A DNA stretch of 64,000 bases from Robiginitalea sp. (lineage in GTDB: Bacteria > Bacteroidota > Bacteroidia > Flavobacteriales > Flavobacteriaceae), in the NCBI GenBank assembly GCA_024642005.1, contig JAHECA010000003.1:1-64000 (forward strand), in the 5' to 3' direction. The notes beneath the pieces are model-generated. The model saw only the letters and a list, made by a program, of their open reading frames with translations, had not been told where the DNA came from and searched no databases. Positions 1 through 8,647 of the stretch are shown here, one piece after another; position 1 is the first letter of the stretch; each line of letters opens with the position of its first letter. Both the position numbers and the translations under genes were made by a program.

Positions 1-809
1 GCTATTCGAGCTTAAGGGACTTCAAATGGATGCCCTCGGACCAAACCCTGCCACAAGCCCTCGAAGCTGCCGAGCGTTCCATTGCCCTGGATGCCGACAT
101 CGCCGAGAGCCAGCTGGCCATCGGAAGGATCCTGCTCCACTACAGATGGAACGTACGGGATGCCCTGGCAGCGTTCCGAAAGGCTGTTGCAATTAACCCC
201 AACAGTGCTGAGGCGCAGGTGCAGATCGGGTTTTGCCTTTCGCTGATGGGTAAGCATGAAGAAGCTGTGAGTCGCGCAAGGATAGCTGAGAACCTGGACC
301 CCCTCTCCCTCCTGAACCTGTTTTTCACAACCCTTATCCATAGCCAGGCAGGAGAATTTGAAACTGTTTCACGAAATGGACAGAAACTGATCGAACTGGA
401 GCCCAATTTTTACGGCGGGCATTTGTGGGCCGGGATGGGCTACTTAAAGGCAGGCCGAAATGAGGATGCGATCCGGGAAATAGAACTTGCCGCAAAACTG
501 AATCCGGGAAGCTTCACCTTGGGATATCTGGCTTCGATGCATGCCCTGGTAGGGGATAAGGAGCGGGCCCTGGAACTGATCACAGCATTTGAAAGCACAG
601 ATGTGAATAAGCATGGAGGCGCAACAGAACTCATGTATTGCAAAGCCTCCCTGAATGACCTTGATGCCGCCTTCCAGTATTACGACATGGCGATTGAAAA
701 CCGAGAAAATCACCTCCTGTGGGTTAACGGTTTTTCTTCAAACATGCCGGAATTTCAGAAAGACCCCCGATTTGCCCAGAGGCGATCCAAAATGAATATT
801 ATCTTTTAA
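1..809 (+). CDS. TPR-repeat C-terminal part of a cyclase/TolB-like/TPR protein (5' end outside window)
   Basis: The reading frame is open from base 3 to the window edge, so the ATG at 30 in the ORF track is internal and the gene is 5'-truncated by the window. The visible 269 residues are TPR-like helical repeats. They align well with the C-terminal half of the protein at 3660-5603: YSSLRDFKWMPSDQ against YTTLKDLNWLASDQ, and NPNSAEAQVQIGFCL against SPNSSDAHVQTGMCL. I therefore infer that the missing N-terminus also carries a class III cyclase domain and a TolB-like domain. TPRs normally mediate protein contacts. The TonB receptor gene follows after a short gap, so the two may be co-transcribed. 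The family assignment of the visible part is secure; the cyclase inference is by paralogy only. Confidence 0.8.
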   Translation, partial: YSSLRDFKWMPSDQTLPQALEAAERSIALDADIAESQLAIGRILLHYRWNVRDALAAFRKAVAINPNSAEAQVQIGFCLSLMGKHEEAVSRARIAENLDPLSLLNLFFTTLIHSQAGEFETVSRNGQKLIELEPNFYGGHLWAGMGYLKAGRNEDAIREIELAAKLNPGSFTLGYLASMHALVGDKERALELITAFESTDVNKHGGATELMYCKASLNDLDAAFQYYDMAIENRENHLLWVNGFSSNMPEFQKDPRFAQRRSKMNIIF

Positions 810-874
810 GTGTGGGGCATGAAATGCATCGGACCCGCAGCCTCAGTAATAGCAACCATAAAAATGCGTCGGCA

Positions 875-3622
875 ATGATGAAACTATCAGGTACTATTAA
901 ATGGCTTCTTTTTGCAGGCGCCACCTGGTCGTCTGTTCTGTCTGCTCAGACTACGGTTTCGGGGACCATTACGGATGCCGGTACCCGGCAGCCTCTGATG
1001 GGGGTAAATATTTTGGTTCAGGGCGGCACATCGGGCACCACCACCGAAGGCGATGGCACCTATACCCTGAACGTGAATCAGTCCCCGCCATTTACGGTTG
1101 TTTTTTCCTACCTGGGCTATCAAACGGAGCAAATCACGATAACCGAGGGAAACGCCACTCTTGATCTGGCCATGCAGGAAGCCGCCATGCTGGGGCAGGA
1201 AGTGGTTATGTCTGCCTCGCGTCTGAGGCAGCGAATCCTGAAATCACCCGTCAGCATCGAGAAAATGAACCTGCAATTCATCCAACAGGCGGCCTCTGCA
1301 GATTATTATGACGCCCTCGCCAATTTAAAAGGGGTACAGGTCACCAATTCGGGCCTGAACCTTACTTCGGTCAATACGCGCGGGTTTGCCGCACCCTTTA
1401 ACTCGCGTTTCGTACAGCTGGTCGACGGGATGGATACGGCAGACCCAACCATCAATGCCAACCTGGGCTCCATCCTGGGGCCAACGGAACTCGATATGGA
1501 AAGCATTGAACTGGTTCCAGGCGCCGCCTCAGCCCTGTACGGCCCCAATGCCTTTAACGGGATCATGCTCATGAACAGCAAGAGCCCCTTCGAGTATCCC
1601 GGACTGAGTGTTATGGTCAAGCAGGGATTTACCAGTTCGAATGCCGGGGGCGCCTTTGGCATGGGAGCTTATGGCCTCCGCTTTGCAAAGGCCTTAAACG
1701 ATAAATTTGCCTTCAAGGTGAACGTTTATTACCTGAAAGCCGAAGACTGGACGGCCAACGACTACACCACCGACCGGAACAACCCCGATTCGCCAACTGA
1801 CCTTTCCGGAACCCCCAATTTTGACGGGTTGAACCTTCATGGCGATGAAACGCCCATCCCCATAAATGCCTTTGGGATCGGGACTATACGAAGAACAGGG
1901 ATCAAGGAGGTTACCCTGCTGGACCACAACGACGCTGTTACCCGAAAGGCCGATGCCGCCCTCCATTACCGGTTCCACGATGATCTGGAATTGATCGGTA
2001 TGTACCGAATTGCCGGCGGGAGTGCCCTGGGGCAGGGTTACACCAAGTTTGCCTACCGGGATTTTACCAGTGAATTTTACAAGCTGGAGCTGAAGGCAAG
2101 CGACTTTTTCGTCAGAAGCTACATTACCTTCACCAATATTGATAAGACTTATGATGTGGGGGCCCTCGGGGCCCTGGTCAATGAACGGTTCAACCCAACG
2201 GTCCGTGCAGATGGGACGGGTTGGGCAACCGACTATGTGACGGCCTTTCTGGGGGGCATCCCGAATGTCGCCCCGAATGATCCCACAGCGGCCCGCACCT
2301 ATGCCGACCGCTTCATGATCGACCCTTCCACCGGGCAGTACGTGCCCTCCTTCCAGGATGTGGTCAGTGAAATCCGGAGCCTGGATTATCAGCGAGACCC
2401 TCCCGGCTCCTCCTTCTACAGCAAATCCAATATCTGGCACTCGGAGTTTTATTACCATTTCAGCCAACTGAAGTGGGCCGAGGTGATCGCAGGCGGTAAT
2501 TTCAGACGATACAGCCTTTTCAGCAAAGGCACCATCTTTGACGAAGCCCCTGAGGCGGGCAGCGAACCGGAAAGATTTTTTACCAACACTTTGGGCGGCT
2601 ATACCCAGATATCAAAAACCATCAACGAAAAGTTCAACTTGTCGGCTTCTATCCGCTACGACAAGATGGTAGACTTTGACGGGCAGTTCACCCCGCGGGT
2701 CTCCCTGGTGTATTCCCCGGATGCGAACAACAACCTGCGGATTAATTACCAGACAGGATTCCGGTTTCCGGATATGCTGCAGCAGTTCATATTCTTTCCG
2801 GCCCCCGGGGGTATCAATATCGGGGGGGTGCCATCGGTGGGTTCCCGATATGGAATTTACAACGGAGGGCTCTGGACCAAGGCATCCTACGAGGATTTTG
2901 CAGCCCAGGGAGGAACTCTGGACCCCACCACGGGCGCCATCCTTTCCAACCCGGGGAATGTAACCCTGGAAACGGAAAATGTCTCTTATCTGAAACCCGA
3001 ACAGCTGAAGTCCTTCGAAATTGGCTACAACATCCTTATTTCAGGGAAGCTTTTGATCGATGTGAACTATTACCATACCTGGTATACCAACTTTCTGGGT
3101 CAGATACGGGCCTATAGCAAAGCCGCAACAGACCACCGGGGCCAGCAAATCGATGCGGGGACCCTGTGGGCGCCCAATGCCAATTCTCCGTCTGAACTGA
3201 CTTCTAATGGTATTGGAATAGGCCTTACCTACAACCTGCCCAATAATTACGTGCTGACTGGCAATTACAATTATGCCACATTTTCAGGGGAACAGCCCGA
3301 AGGATTCCTCGCCCAGTTCAATACCCCCAAAAACCGGTTTACCCTGGGGCTGGGCAACCCAAGGCTTACCCGGAGGCTGGGCTTCCAGGTCAATTACCGG
3401 TATCAGGATTCCTTTTTCTGGGAGTCGGATTACGGTTCTGCCACGATGCCTTCCTATGGCCTTCTTGACGCCCAGGTCAATTACCGCATCCCTGACCTGA
3501 AGACAATGATCAAACTGGGGGGCACCAACATCGGAGGGAACGACTATCGCACCAATTTTGGCTCCACCTTCATCGGGCAAACCTTTTACGTTTCCCTGGT
3601 ATTCGACGAATTCATGAAATAG
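875..3622 (+). CDS. TonB-dependent receptor with carboxypeptidase-like regulatory domain
   Basis: Outer-membrane active transporter of about 915 residues, ligand unknown. I chose ATG 875 (or 878) over the ORF start at 812 because MKLSGTIKWLLFAGATWSSVLSAQ is a clean signal peptide, while the 21 residues before it are polar and unlike a leader. After cleavage comes a CarboxypepD_reg-like beta-sandwich (TVSGTITDAGTRQPLMGVNI, to about residue 110). Next are a plug domain (LKGVQVTNSGLNLTSVNTRGF and VQLVDGMD) and a long barrel rich in alternating aromatic strands. The C-terminus is TFYVSLVFDEFMK, so the last strand does not end on an aromatic residue. No SusD partner is encoded next to it, so a polysaccharide-type SusCD pair is not supported. 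It sits between two paralogous cyclase/TPR genes. Confidence 0.93.
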   Translation: MMKLSGTIKWLLFAGATWSSVLSAQTTVSGTITDAGTRQPLMGVNILVQGGTSGTTTEGDGTYTLNVNQSPPFTVVFSYLGYQTEQITITEGNATLDLAMQEAAMLGQEVVMSASRLRQRILKSPVSIEKMNLQFIQQAASADYYDALANLKGVQVTNSGLNLTSVNTRGFAAPFNSRFVQLVDGMDTADPTINANLGSILGPTELDMESIELVPGAASALYGPNAFNGIMLMNSKSPFEYPGLSVMVKQGFTSSNAGGAFGMGAYGLRFAKALNDKFAFKVNVYYLKAEDWTANDYTTDRNNPDSPTDLSGTPNFDGLNLHGDETPIPINAFGIGTIRRTGIKEVTLLDHNDAVTRKADAALHYRFHDDLELIGMYRIAGGSALGQGYTKFAYRDFTSEFYKLELKASDFFVRSYITFTNIDKTYDVGALGALVNERFNPTVRADGTGWATDYVTAFLGGIPNVAPNDPTAARTYADRFMIDPSTGQYVPSFQDVVSEIRSLDYQRDPPGSSFYSKSNIWHSEFYYHFSQLKWAEVIAGGNFRRYSLFSKGTIFDEAPEAGSEPERFFTNTLGGYTQISKTINEKFNLSASIRYDKMVDFDGQFTPRVSLVYSPDANNNLRINYQTGFRFPDMLQQFIFFPAPGGINIGGVPSVGSRYGIYNGGLWTKASYEDFAAQGGTLDPTTGAILSNPGNVTLETENVSYLKPEQLKSFEIGYNILISGKLLIDVNYYHTWYTNFLGQIRAYSKAATDHRGQQIDAGTLWAPNANSPSELTSNGIGIGLTYNLPNNYVLTGNYNYATFSGEQPEGFLAQFNTPKNRFTLGLGNPRLTRRLGFQVNYRYQDSFFWESDYGSATMPSYGLLDAQVNYRIPDLKTMIKLGGTNIGGNDYRTNFGSTFIGQTFYVSLVFDEFMK

Positions 3623-3659
3623 CGAGCGACAGGTCTGTTAGACATGCAATAAAGCCTCG

Positions 3660-5603
3660 ATGATAAGGTCCCGTCAACTTGCCGCCATCATGTTTACCGA
3701 CATCGTCGGATATACAGCCTTGATGGGCAGCGATGAGCAAAAGACATTTGAAATTCTGGACAAGAACAGGGCCATCCACAAACCCATTATCGCTGAATAT
3801 AACGGGAGGTGGATTAAGGAGCTGGGCGACGGGGTGATGGCGAGTTTCAACAATGTTTCTGATGCGGTTCATGCGGCCATTAAAATTCAGGAAACCTGCA
3901 ATCGAGCAAATGATTACCAATTGAGCATAGGCATACACGCGGCGGAGGTGGTTTTTGAAAATGATGATGTGTTTGGGAATGGGGTTAATATTGCCGCCCG
4001 AATTCAGGCTGCCGCCCCCGCTGGGGGCATTTTCATTTCAGAAGAAGTCTACCATAACATTGCCAATAACAAGAAAATAAAGGCTCTTTTTGTAAAAGAG
4101 CAAAATCTCAAAAATGTAAGCAAGGCGATCAGGTTGTACCAGGTCCTCTATGCCGGGGGTGAAATTGTGCAGGCCGAGGTTTTGGAAGCCCCCACCAAGG
4201 AAAAGAGCATTGCCGTGCTGCCCTTTGTGAACATGAGCAGCGACCCGGAACAGGAATACTTCAGCGACGGGATCAGTGAGGAGATTATCAACATGCTCGC
4301 CCAGGTTCAGGAACTGAAGGTAATCGGCAGGACCTCATCCTTTGCCTTCAAGGGGCAGAACATAAACCTGAAAGTCATTGGGGAGCAGCTGAATGTCACT
4401 CATATCCTGGAAGGCAGCGTGAGAAAGGCAGGCAACAAACTTCGCGTCACCGCCCAGCTCATTGAAGTTTCCCATGGATTTCACCTGTATTCCGAGAAAT
4501 TCGACCGGGAACTGGAAGACATTTTTGCCATACAGGATGAAATATCAGAAGCAATATTGAATGCCACCAAAATCAAACTGTTCGGGGAGCCAAAAGAAAC
4601 GATTGGAGAAGCGTATTCAGACAACGTTAAGGCGTATGAGCTGTATCTGAAAGGCCGTTACCATGTGCACAAGTTTACGCCGGATGGCTCTTTAAAGGCC
4701 ATTGAATTTTTTGATGCGGCTATTGCAATAGACGCCAATTATGCACTGGCTTATGCAGGGCTGACGTTTTGCTACACCACACTTAAGGATTTAAATTGGT
4801 TGGCTTCAGACCAAGCCATTCCCTTGGCCAGACAGGCAGCTCATAAAGCACTGCAACTGGATGACAAAATCGCGGAAGGCCATATGGCGGTAGGCCGGAT
4901 TTTACTGCATCAGGACTGGAAAATAACAGAAGCCCTCAAAGCATACGAAAAAGCATTGGCCCTAAGCCCTAACAGTTCAGATGCTCACGTTCAGACAGGC
5001 ATGTGCCTGGTGCTCCTGGGCCAGTATGACAAAGCTTTGGAACATGCCCGAAAAGCTGAAACCCTGGACCCCTTCTCTATCCTGAACCTGTGGTTTTTAA
5101 CGGTAGTCTTCTATATGTCTTCTGATTTTGCAAAAACACGTGCCAATGGCGAGCGAATATTGGAACTGGAGCCCGACATCTTTTCAGGCCATATGTGGGT
5201 GGGCCTGGCATTATTGTCAGAGAAGAAATTCAGGGAAGCGATTCCTGCCCTGCAAAGCATGGTAAAACAAAATCCCGGACCTCATTCATTGTGTTTTCTC
5301 GGAGTTGCCTACGGATTATCTGGAAATAGAGCTAAGGCCCGGGAAATCATAGAAGAAATGAGGGAATATGAATTTGTAGAGGAGACGGGGAATTATTTCC
5401 TGGGAATAGTTTATATGATCCTGGGAGATTCAGACACCGCCTTCCATTATTTAGAAAGAGCCGTCGAGCATCATGAAGGGCAGGTCTTATGGATACAATT
5501 TTTTATTCTCATGCACTTTCCTGAACTCGAGAAGGACCATCGAACCGAGGATTTGCTTCGTAAAATGGGAATACCCAAAATCAAATTACGGTCCACGGCA
5601 TAA
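3660..5603 (+). CDS. Class III adenylate/guanylate cyclase with TolB-like and TPR domains
   Basis: 647 residues in three parts. Residues 5-165 are a class III nucleotidyl cyclase domain that looks catalytically complete: metal-binding D14 (FTDIVGYT) and D57 (LGDGVMASF), base-selecting K53 and D103, and transition-state N110 and R114 (GVNIAAR). The Lys/Asp pair suggests ATP rather than GTP as substrate; this is family knowledge, not proven here. Residues 181-310 are the TolB-like segment often fused to such cyclases (SIAVLPFVNMSSDPEQEYFSDGISEEI). The rest is TPR repeats. No membrane segment or signal peptide is visible, so it is probably cytoplasmic. It starts 37 nt after the TonB receptor stop and may be in one operon with it. 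Its TPR half is paralogous to the truncated gene at 1-809. Confidence 0.92.
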   Translation: MIRSRQLAAIMFTDIVGYTALMGSDEQKTFEILDKNRAIHKPIIAEYNGRWIKELGDGVMASFNNVSDAVHAAIKIQETCNRANDYQLSIGIHAAEVVFENDDVFGNGVNIAARIQAAAPAGGIFISEEVYHNIANNKKIKALFVKEQNLKNVSKAIRLYQVLYAGGEIVQAEVLEAPTKEKSIAVLPFVNMSSDPEQEYFSDGISEEIINMLAQVQELKVIGRTSSFAFKGQNINLKVIGEQLNVTHILEGSVRKAGNKLRVTAQLIEVSHGFHLYSEKFDRELEDIFAIQDEISEAILNATKIKLFGEPKETIGEAYSDNVKAYELYLKGRYHVHKFTPDGSLKAIEFFDAAIAIDANYALAYAGLTFCYTTLKDLNWLASDQAIPLARQAAHKALQLDDKIAEGHMAVGRILLHQDWKITEALKAYEKALALSPNSSDAHVQTGMCLVLLGQYDKALEHARKAETLDPFSILNLWFLTVVFYMSSDFAKTRANGERILELEPDIFSGHMWVGLALLSEKKFREAIPALQSMVKQNPGPHSLCFLGVAYGLSGNRAKAREIIEEMREYEFVEETGNYFLGIVYMILGDSDTAFHYLERAVEHHEGQVLWIQFFILMHFPELEKDHRTEDLLRKMGIPKIKLRSTA

Positions 5604-5733
5604 ACAAGCCCTTGGAGGCCCCTAAGGTCTCGCTTCCTTCGCCCGCGAACCCAGTAGACTGTCGCATCTTTTGACAACCAATTTCCCTTTGAGGTAATTC
5701 GGCAGGCCGGATTATTCCGAGGTCCCCAACCGA

Positions 5734-5748
5734 AACCTTATTAAGGTT
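5734..5748. repeat. Short perfect inverted repeat upstream of the DUF4136 promoter
   Basis: AACCTTA-T-TAAGGTT, a perfect 7+7 dyad with one central base in the 258-bp gap 5604-5861, about 75 bp upstream of the -7 box at 5821. It is not followed by a T run and so is not a terminator. It could be an operator; there is no second copy nearby to support this. Confidence 0.35.
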
Positions 5749-5792
5749 GCCGAGCGCACCACGTTTCCGAGAACCCGCGTTAAAGGGTGCTA

Positions 5793-5828
5793 TTTGCTGG
5801 GATAAAGCCGCCCCATTCCCTATCTTTG
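5793..5828 (+). promoter_or_regulatory. Bacteroidota-type promoter of the DUF4136 lipoprotein gene
   Basis: TATCTTTG at 5821-5828 matches the TAnnTTTG -7 consensus exactly. A TTTG lies at 5793-5796, 24 nt upstream, somewhat farther than the usual 19-21 nt. A start about 5 nt downstream would leave a leader of roughly 29 nt before ATG 5862, which supports that start over the ORF-track start at 5787. Confidence 0.6.
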
Positions 5829-5861
5829 CTTAGATTCTCAACAACTTTGAAAAGTAAGAAC

Positions 5862-6497
5862 ATGAGACAGTGGAAATCTTTGAAAAGCAGGAAGGGGCTT
5901 CTGAAGGCAGCCCCGGCCGCCCTCTTTTTTCTGCTTCTGGGGTGTTACCCGGAACAGCCGCAATACGTGGAAGAATATGACACGGTGTACACGAACTACG
6001 CCCCGGACTTCAATTTTGAGAACACGTACACTTATTCACTGCCAGACAGCGTGCTGTTGGTAGATGACAAGCGGGCCCCTGACGATCCGCCCGAATTCAT
6101 AGATGCCAAATTCGGGGACGTAATCCTGGAAAATATCCGCCAGAATCTTGGCGCGAACGGTTGGACCGAAATCGATGAGGCGGCAGGTCCGGATATCGTG
6201 ATCCTGCCCTCTGCCTTTGACACCGATTTCTTGTATTTCTACAACCCTGGGTACTGGTGCTGGTATTACCCCTGCTGGGGATGGTGGTATCCGGGGTATT
6301 CCCCCGGGTATGTAACCGGATATTCCACCGGGACGGTACTCGTACAGATGACCGACCCGAACGGCGTACAGAACGAAGAAGTTCCGGTGGTGTGGACCGC
6401 CGCCATTAACGGGCTGCTTCAGGGGAGCGACGCGAATATCATCCGCCGTATTGACCGCAATCTGGATCAGGCGTTTACCCAGCCCCCCTTCAATTAA
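5862..6497 (+). CDS. DUF4136 family lipoprotein
   Basis: 211-residue predicted lipoprotein. The ORF track starts at 5787, but ATG 5862 gives a proper signal (KAAPAALFFLLLGC) with the lipobox LLLGC, and a -7 box lies just upstream. The mature part has the DUF4136 layout: a YDTVYTNYAPDFNFENTYTY-type opening, a conserved IDAKFGDVILENIRQNL helix (the mother-of-peptides pattern of multi-residue 'unique' lipoproteins), then IRRIDRNLDQAFTQFP-like ending. An insertion very rich in Trp, Tyr, Gly and Pro (YWCWYYPCWGWWYPGY) is unusual and may be a surface or membrane contact. Function of the family is unknown. The next gene starts 17 nt later and is probably co-transcribed. Confidence 0.85.
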   Translation: MRQWKSLKSRKGLLKAAPAALFFLLLGCYPEQPQYVEEYDTVYTNYAPDFNFENTYTYSLPDSVLLVDDKRAPDDPPEFIDAKFGDVILENIRQNLGANGWTEIDEAAGPDIVILPSAFDTDFLYFYNPGYWCWYYPCWGWWYPGYSPGYVTGYSTGTVLVQMTDPNGVQNEEVPVVWTAAINGLLQGSDANIIRRIDRNLDQAFTQPPFN

Positions 6498-6514
6498 TCC
6501 TAATGGAGAACATC

Positions 6515-7102
6515 ATGAAAAGAGTATTGATAACTGCACCACTTCTGTTGTTTTTTGCTGTCTCTTCTTTTGCCCAGACAAAATTCGCCATGACATACAG
6601 CATCGGGTTTCCGACCGGGGAAACCTCGGATTATTTTAGCTCCACCAGCTGGAGGGGGGTCAACATTGACTATCACTATATGCTGGAGGATAATTTTGCC
6701 ATCGGCTTTAGTGCCGGATGGCAGGTATACAGTGAAAACCGGGGCCTTGTGACCGAAACCTCGGGGACCGAGACCGTCTCCGGTTACCGGTATAACTATC
6801 TGAACAGCACTCCCCTCCTGGCCACAGGAAGCTATTTCTTCGATACTTCGGGCGATCTGAGTCCATTTGCCTCCCTGGGTATCGGGCTTACTTATAATGA
6901 GCTGCAGGAAGATATCGGGCTGTTCCGGGCTACCAGCACCGGATGGCCTTTTACCGTACGCCCGGAAATTGGACTGGATTACGAGATCAACTACAACGTG
7001 GGTATCCGGACTTCTTTCAGGTACAACTATATTGCCTCTGGCAGCGACCTGCCCAGCCTGCCCAATTTTGCGATCACCGTGGGGTTGGTATGGAGCAGAT
7101 AA
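6515..7102 (+). CDS. Small outer-membrane beta-barrel protein
   Basis: 195 residues from ATG 6515 (199 from 6503). I prefer 6515 because MKRVLITAPLLLFFAVSSFAQ is a textbook signal peptide and a GGAG lies about 8 nt upstream. The mature chain is made of alternating amphipathic strands (WRGVNIDYHYMLEDNFAIGFSAGWQVY, SPFASLGIGLTYNELQ, ISIRTSFRYNY-like) ending in ITVGLVWSR, typical of an 8-stranded porin-like OMP_b-brl barrel. Specific role unknown. It lies 17 nt after the DUF4136 lipoprotein gene, so the two may act together in the outer membrane. An intrinsic terminator follows at 7155. Confidence 0.8.
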   Translation: MKRVLITAPLLLFFAVSSFAQTKFAMTYSIGFPTGETSDYFSSTSWRGVNIDYHYMLEDNFAIGFSAGWQVYSENRGLVTETSGTETVSGYRYNYLNSTPLLATGSYFFDTSGDLSPFASLGIGLTYNELQEDIGLFRATSTGWPFTVRPEIGLDYEINYNVGIRTSFRYNYIASGSDLPSLPNFAITVGLVWSR

Positions 7103-7154
7103 ATAATGGGCTAACAGCTGATTAAGGCACAACTCGCCCATCGCGGAACAGGAC

Positions 7155-7184
7155 AAGGTGCGAATCACGGATTTGCACCTTTTT
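7155..7184 (+). terminator. Intrinsic terminator after the DUF4136/barrel operon
   Basis: AAGGTGCGAATC-ACG-GATTTGCACCTT followed by TTT. The 12-bp stem has one G-T wobble and a 3-nt loop, then a short T run. It lies 53 nt after the barrel stop codon. The rest of the gap 7103-7350 shows no gene. Confidence 0.75.
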
Positions 7185-7350
7185 CATGAACGTATTCCAG
7201 CAATACTAATCCGGCACCTTGCGGGCAGAGAGCCTTTTAAAGACGACGGCCATTGAGCCCGCCGTGGATGCCACCCATCCTGAAAAACCATAGCCGGACC
7301 CTTCATCAGGCAGCAATCCGGGGGATAGGGTTTCCGGGGAGCGTTCGAAG

Positions 7351-8343
7351 TCAGAACCGGTACATGAATTCAATTCTTGCGAAGATGTGCCGGGTATCTT
7401 TAACGACCCTGTTATAAGTGAAAATATGGTCGATGCCCAGCACATACCGCTTTCCCGACAGGTACAGCCCGTGGGTCATCTCCACATGAAATCGACTCAA
7501 TTCCTCCACGGCATATTCAAAATCTCCCCTGAAGATATTGCCCTGGGCGGTGCCATTGAAGGCGGTCAGGGTTGCCGACACCGTGCTTTTCAAATAAATC
7601 TCTTTCTGTGAAGGGGAGGCTATCAGCGTATTCCCAAAGGCGGAAGACTGACTAAAAGAGCCAAATTTGCCGATGCGCAACCCCAGGGAAGGAGTTGCGT
7701 CAATGTGTAAATTCCCGAACCGGGCACTTCCCATGGCATAGACATCAAAGCCCCGGCTGTCGGGGAGCAGGTCATAGGCCCCGGTTACTTTAAGGTTTAC
7801 AATAATCTGATCGGGTACCTGGTAGGCCCATCCGTCGAAAATACCATCACCGGTAATGTTTTCGTGAACCCAGTCCTGCATTTCGCGGGTCAGGGCCGAG
7901 GGGCCCATGATTCCCAGAAGCAATTCCATCTTGAAGAAAGATCGTTCAAGAGCATAGGTCCCTTCAAGGGTTCCGTACAACAGGCCCGCAAAAGGGCGAT
8001 CGAAAAAAATACTGTCCTGCTCGATCTCGCGTGCCGTTACCACCTTTTTGGTGGGAGTGTGCCCCTCTGATTGTAAGCCAAAACGAAAGAAATAGTTCTG
8101 TTTTTCCGGAAATGGTTTTTCCAGGCCTATAAATCGATCGGGCCGAATGGAGAAGTACAGACCCGCCCCAAACGTATAATACCGGTCGAAGTTTTCAAAG
8201 GCCACATAGGCATCATTATCTGAGGTAAAGCCCAGGGCATATTTATAAGTAGCCGTTTCCTGAGAGAACGCAGGCTTGCAGAGTGCCAGGCAAAAGAAAG
8301 TGCCAAAACAAAGGGGGACATATTTTAACAAGTGGAGATACAT
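7351..8343 (-). CDS. LpxR-like lipid A deacylase family outer-membrane protein (DUF2219)
   Basis: 330 residues with a signal peptide (VPLCFGTFFCLALCKPAFSQ). Family landmarks of LpxR, an outer-membrane enzyme that removes the 3'-acyloxyacyl group of lipid A, are visible. These are TSDNDAY near the N-terminus (the Asn-Asp pair corresponding to the metal/active-site residues), DRYYTFGAGL, and the hallmark FFDRPFAGLLYG. There is also a WVHENITG segment supplying the conserved His. The C-terminus IFARIEFMYRF ends in Phe, as expected for an outer-membrane barrel. Lipid A as substrate is inferred from the family; Bacteroidota lipid A differs from the Salmonella substrate. Monocistronic on the minus strand, facing away from the monooxygenase gene. 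Confidence 0.82.
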   Translation of the reverse strand: MYLHLLKYVPLCFGTFFCLALCKPAFSQETATYKYALGFTSDNDAYVAFENFDRYYTFGAGLYFSIRPDRFIGLEKPFPEKQNYFFRFGLQSEGHTPTKKVVTAREIEQDSIFFDRPFAGLLYGTLEGTYALERSFFKMELLLGIMGPSALTREMQDWVHENITGDGIFDGWAYQVPDQIIVNLKVTGAYDLLPDSRGFDVYAMGSARFGNLHIDATPSLGLRIGKFGSFSQSSAFGNTLIASPSQKEIYLKSTVSATLTAFNGTAQGNIFRGDFEYAVEELSRFHVEMTHGLYLSGKRYVLGIDHIFTYNRVVKDTRHIFARIEFMYRF

Positions 8344-8452
8344 CGCGGATTACCCAGTGCTTTCACCCCAGAAGGAAACCTGACAATGACGGTGCCCGAC
8401 CCTCACGTTCTTTCATTGTCAGGGCCCCTATCGCAAAGGGGTCTGCGGCTAT

Positions 8453-8460
8453 CAAAGATA
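8453..8460 (-). promoter_or_regulatory. Putative -7 box for the lpxR-like gene
   Basis: TATCTTTG on the minus strand, an exact TAnnTTTG match. No TTTG is found at the usual distance upstream, so only the -7 element is supported. Confidence 0.4.
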
Positions 8461-8610
8461 CGGCCAAAACACCAGATTTGAGCCCATTGTTTGATTCATT
8501 TGGACCAAGCATCAGGAAGGCATGAAACCCATGAGACGGCATACCTTCAACCGCAAAAAATAAATGGGGGTCATCGAGCTAGTATTCTTGCCATTGAGCG
8601 TCCGGCACTC

Positions 8611-8640
8611 TTGCAAAAGGGTTCTGCCTTCCGTATCTTG
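8611..8640 (+). promoter_or_regulatory. Putative promoter of the EthA-like monooxygenase gene
   Basis: TTG at 8611-8613, 20 nt spacer, then TATCTTG at 8634-8640, which is one T short of the consensus. The predicted start is almost at the ATG (8648), so the mRNA would be nearly leaderless. Confidence 0.45.
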
Positions 8641-8647
8641 AGAACAT

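Larger units (their letters stand above)
8344..8647. other. Divergent intergenic region between lpxR-like and monooxygenase genes
   Basis: About 304 bp without a credible gene. It contains a minus-strand TATCTTTG (8460-8453), an exact -7 match that would give the lpxR-like gene a leader of about 105 nt, and a plus-strand promoter next to the monooxygenase. I see no repeat or RNA structure otherwise. Confidence 0.55.

Noticed and set aside
7206-7350. Minus-strand ORF tail beyond the lpxR-like gene
   Set aside because: No recognisable domain; the part beyond 7351 is low in coding signal.
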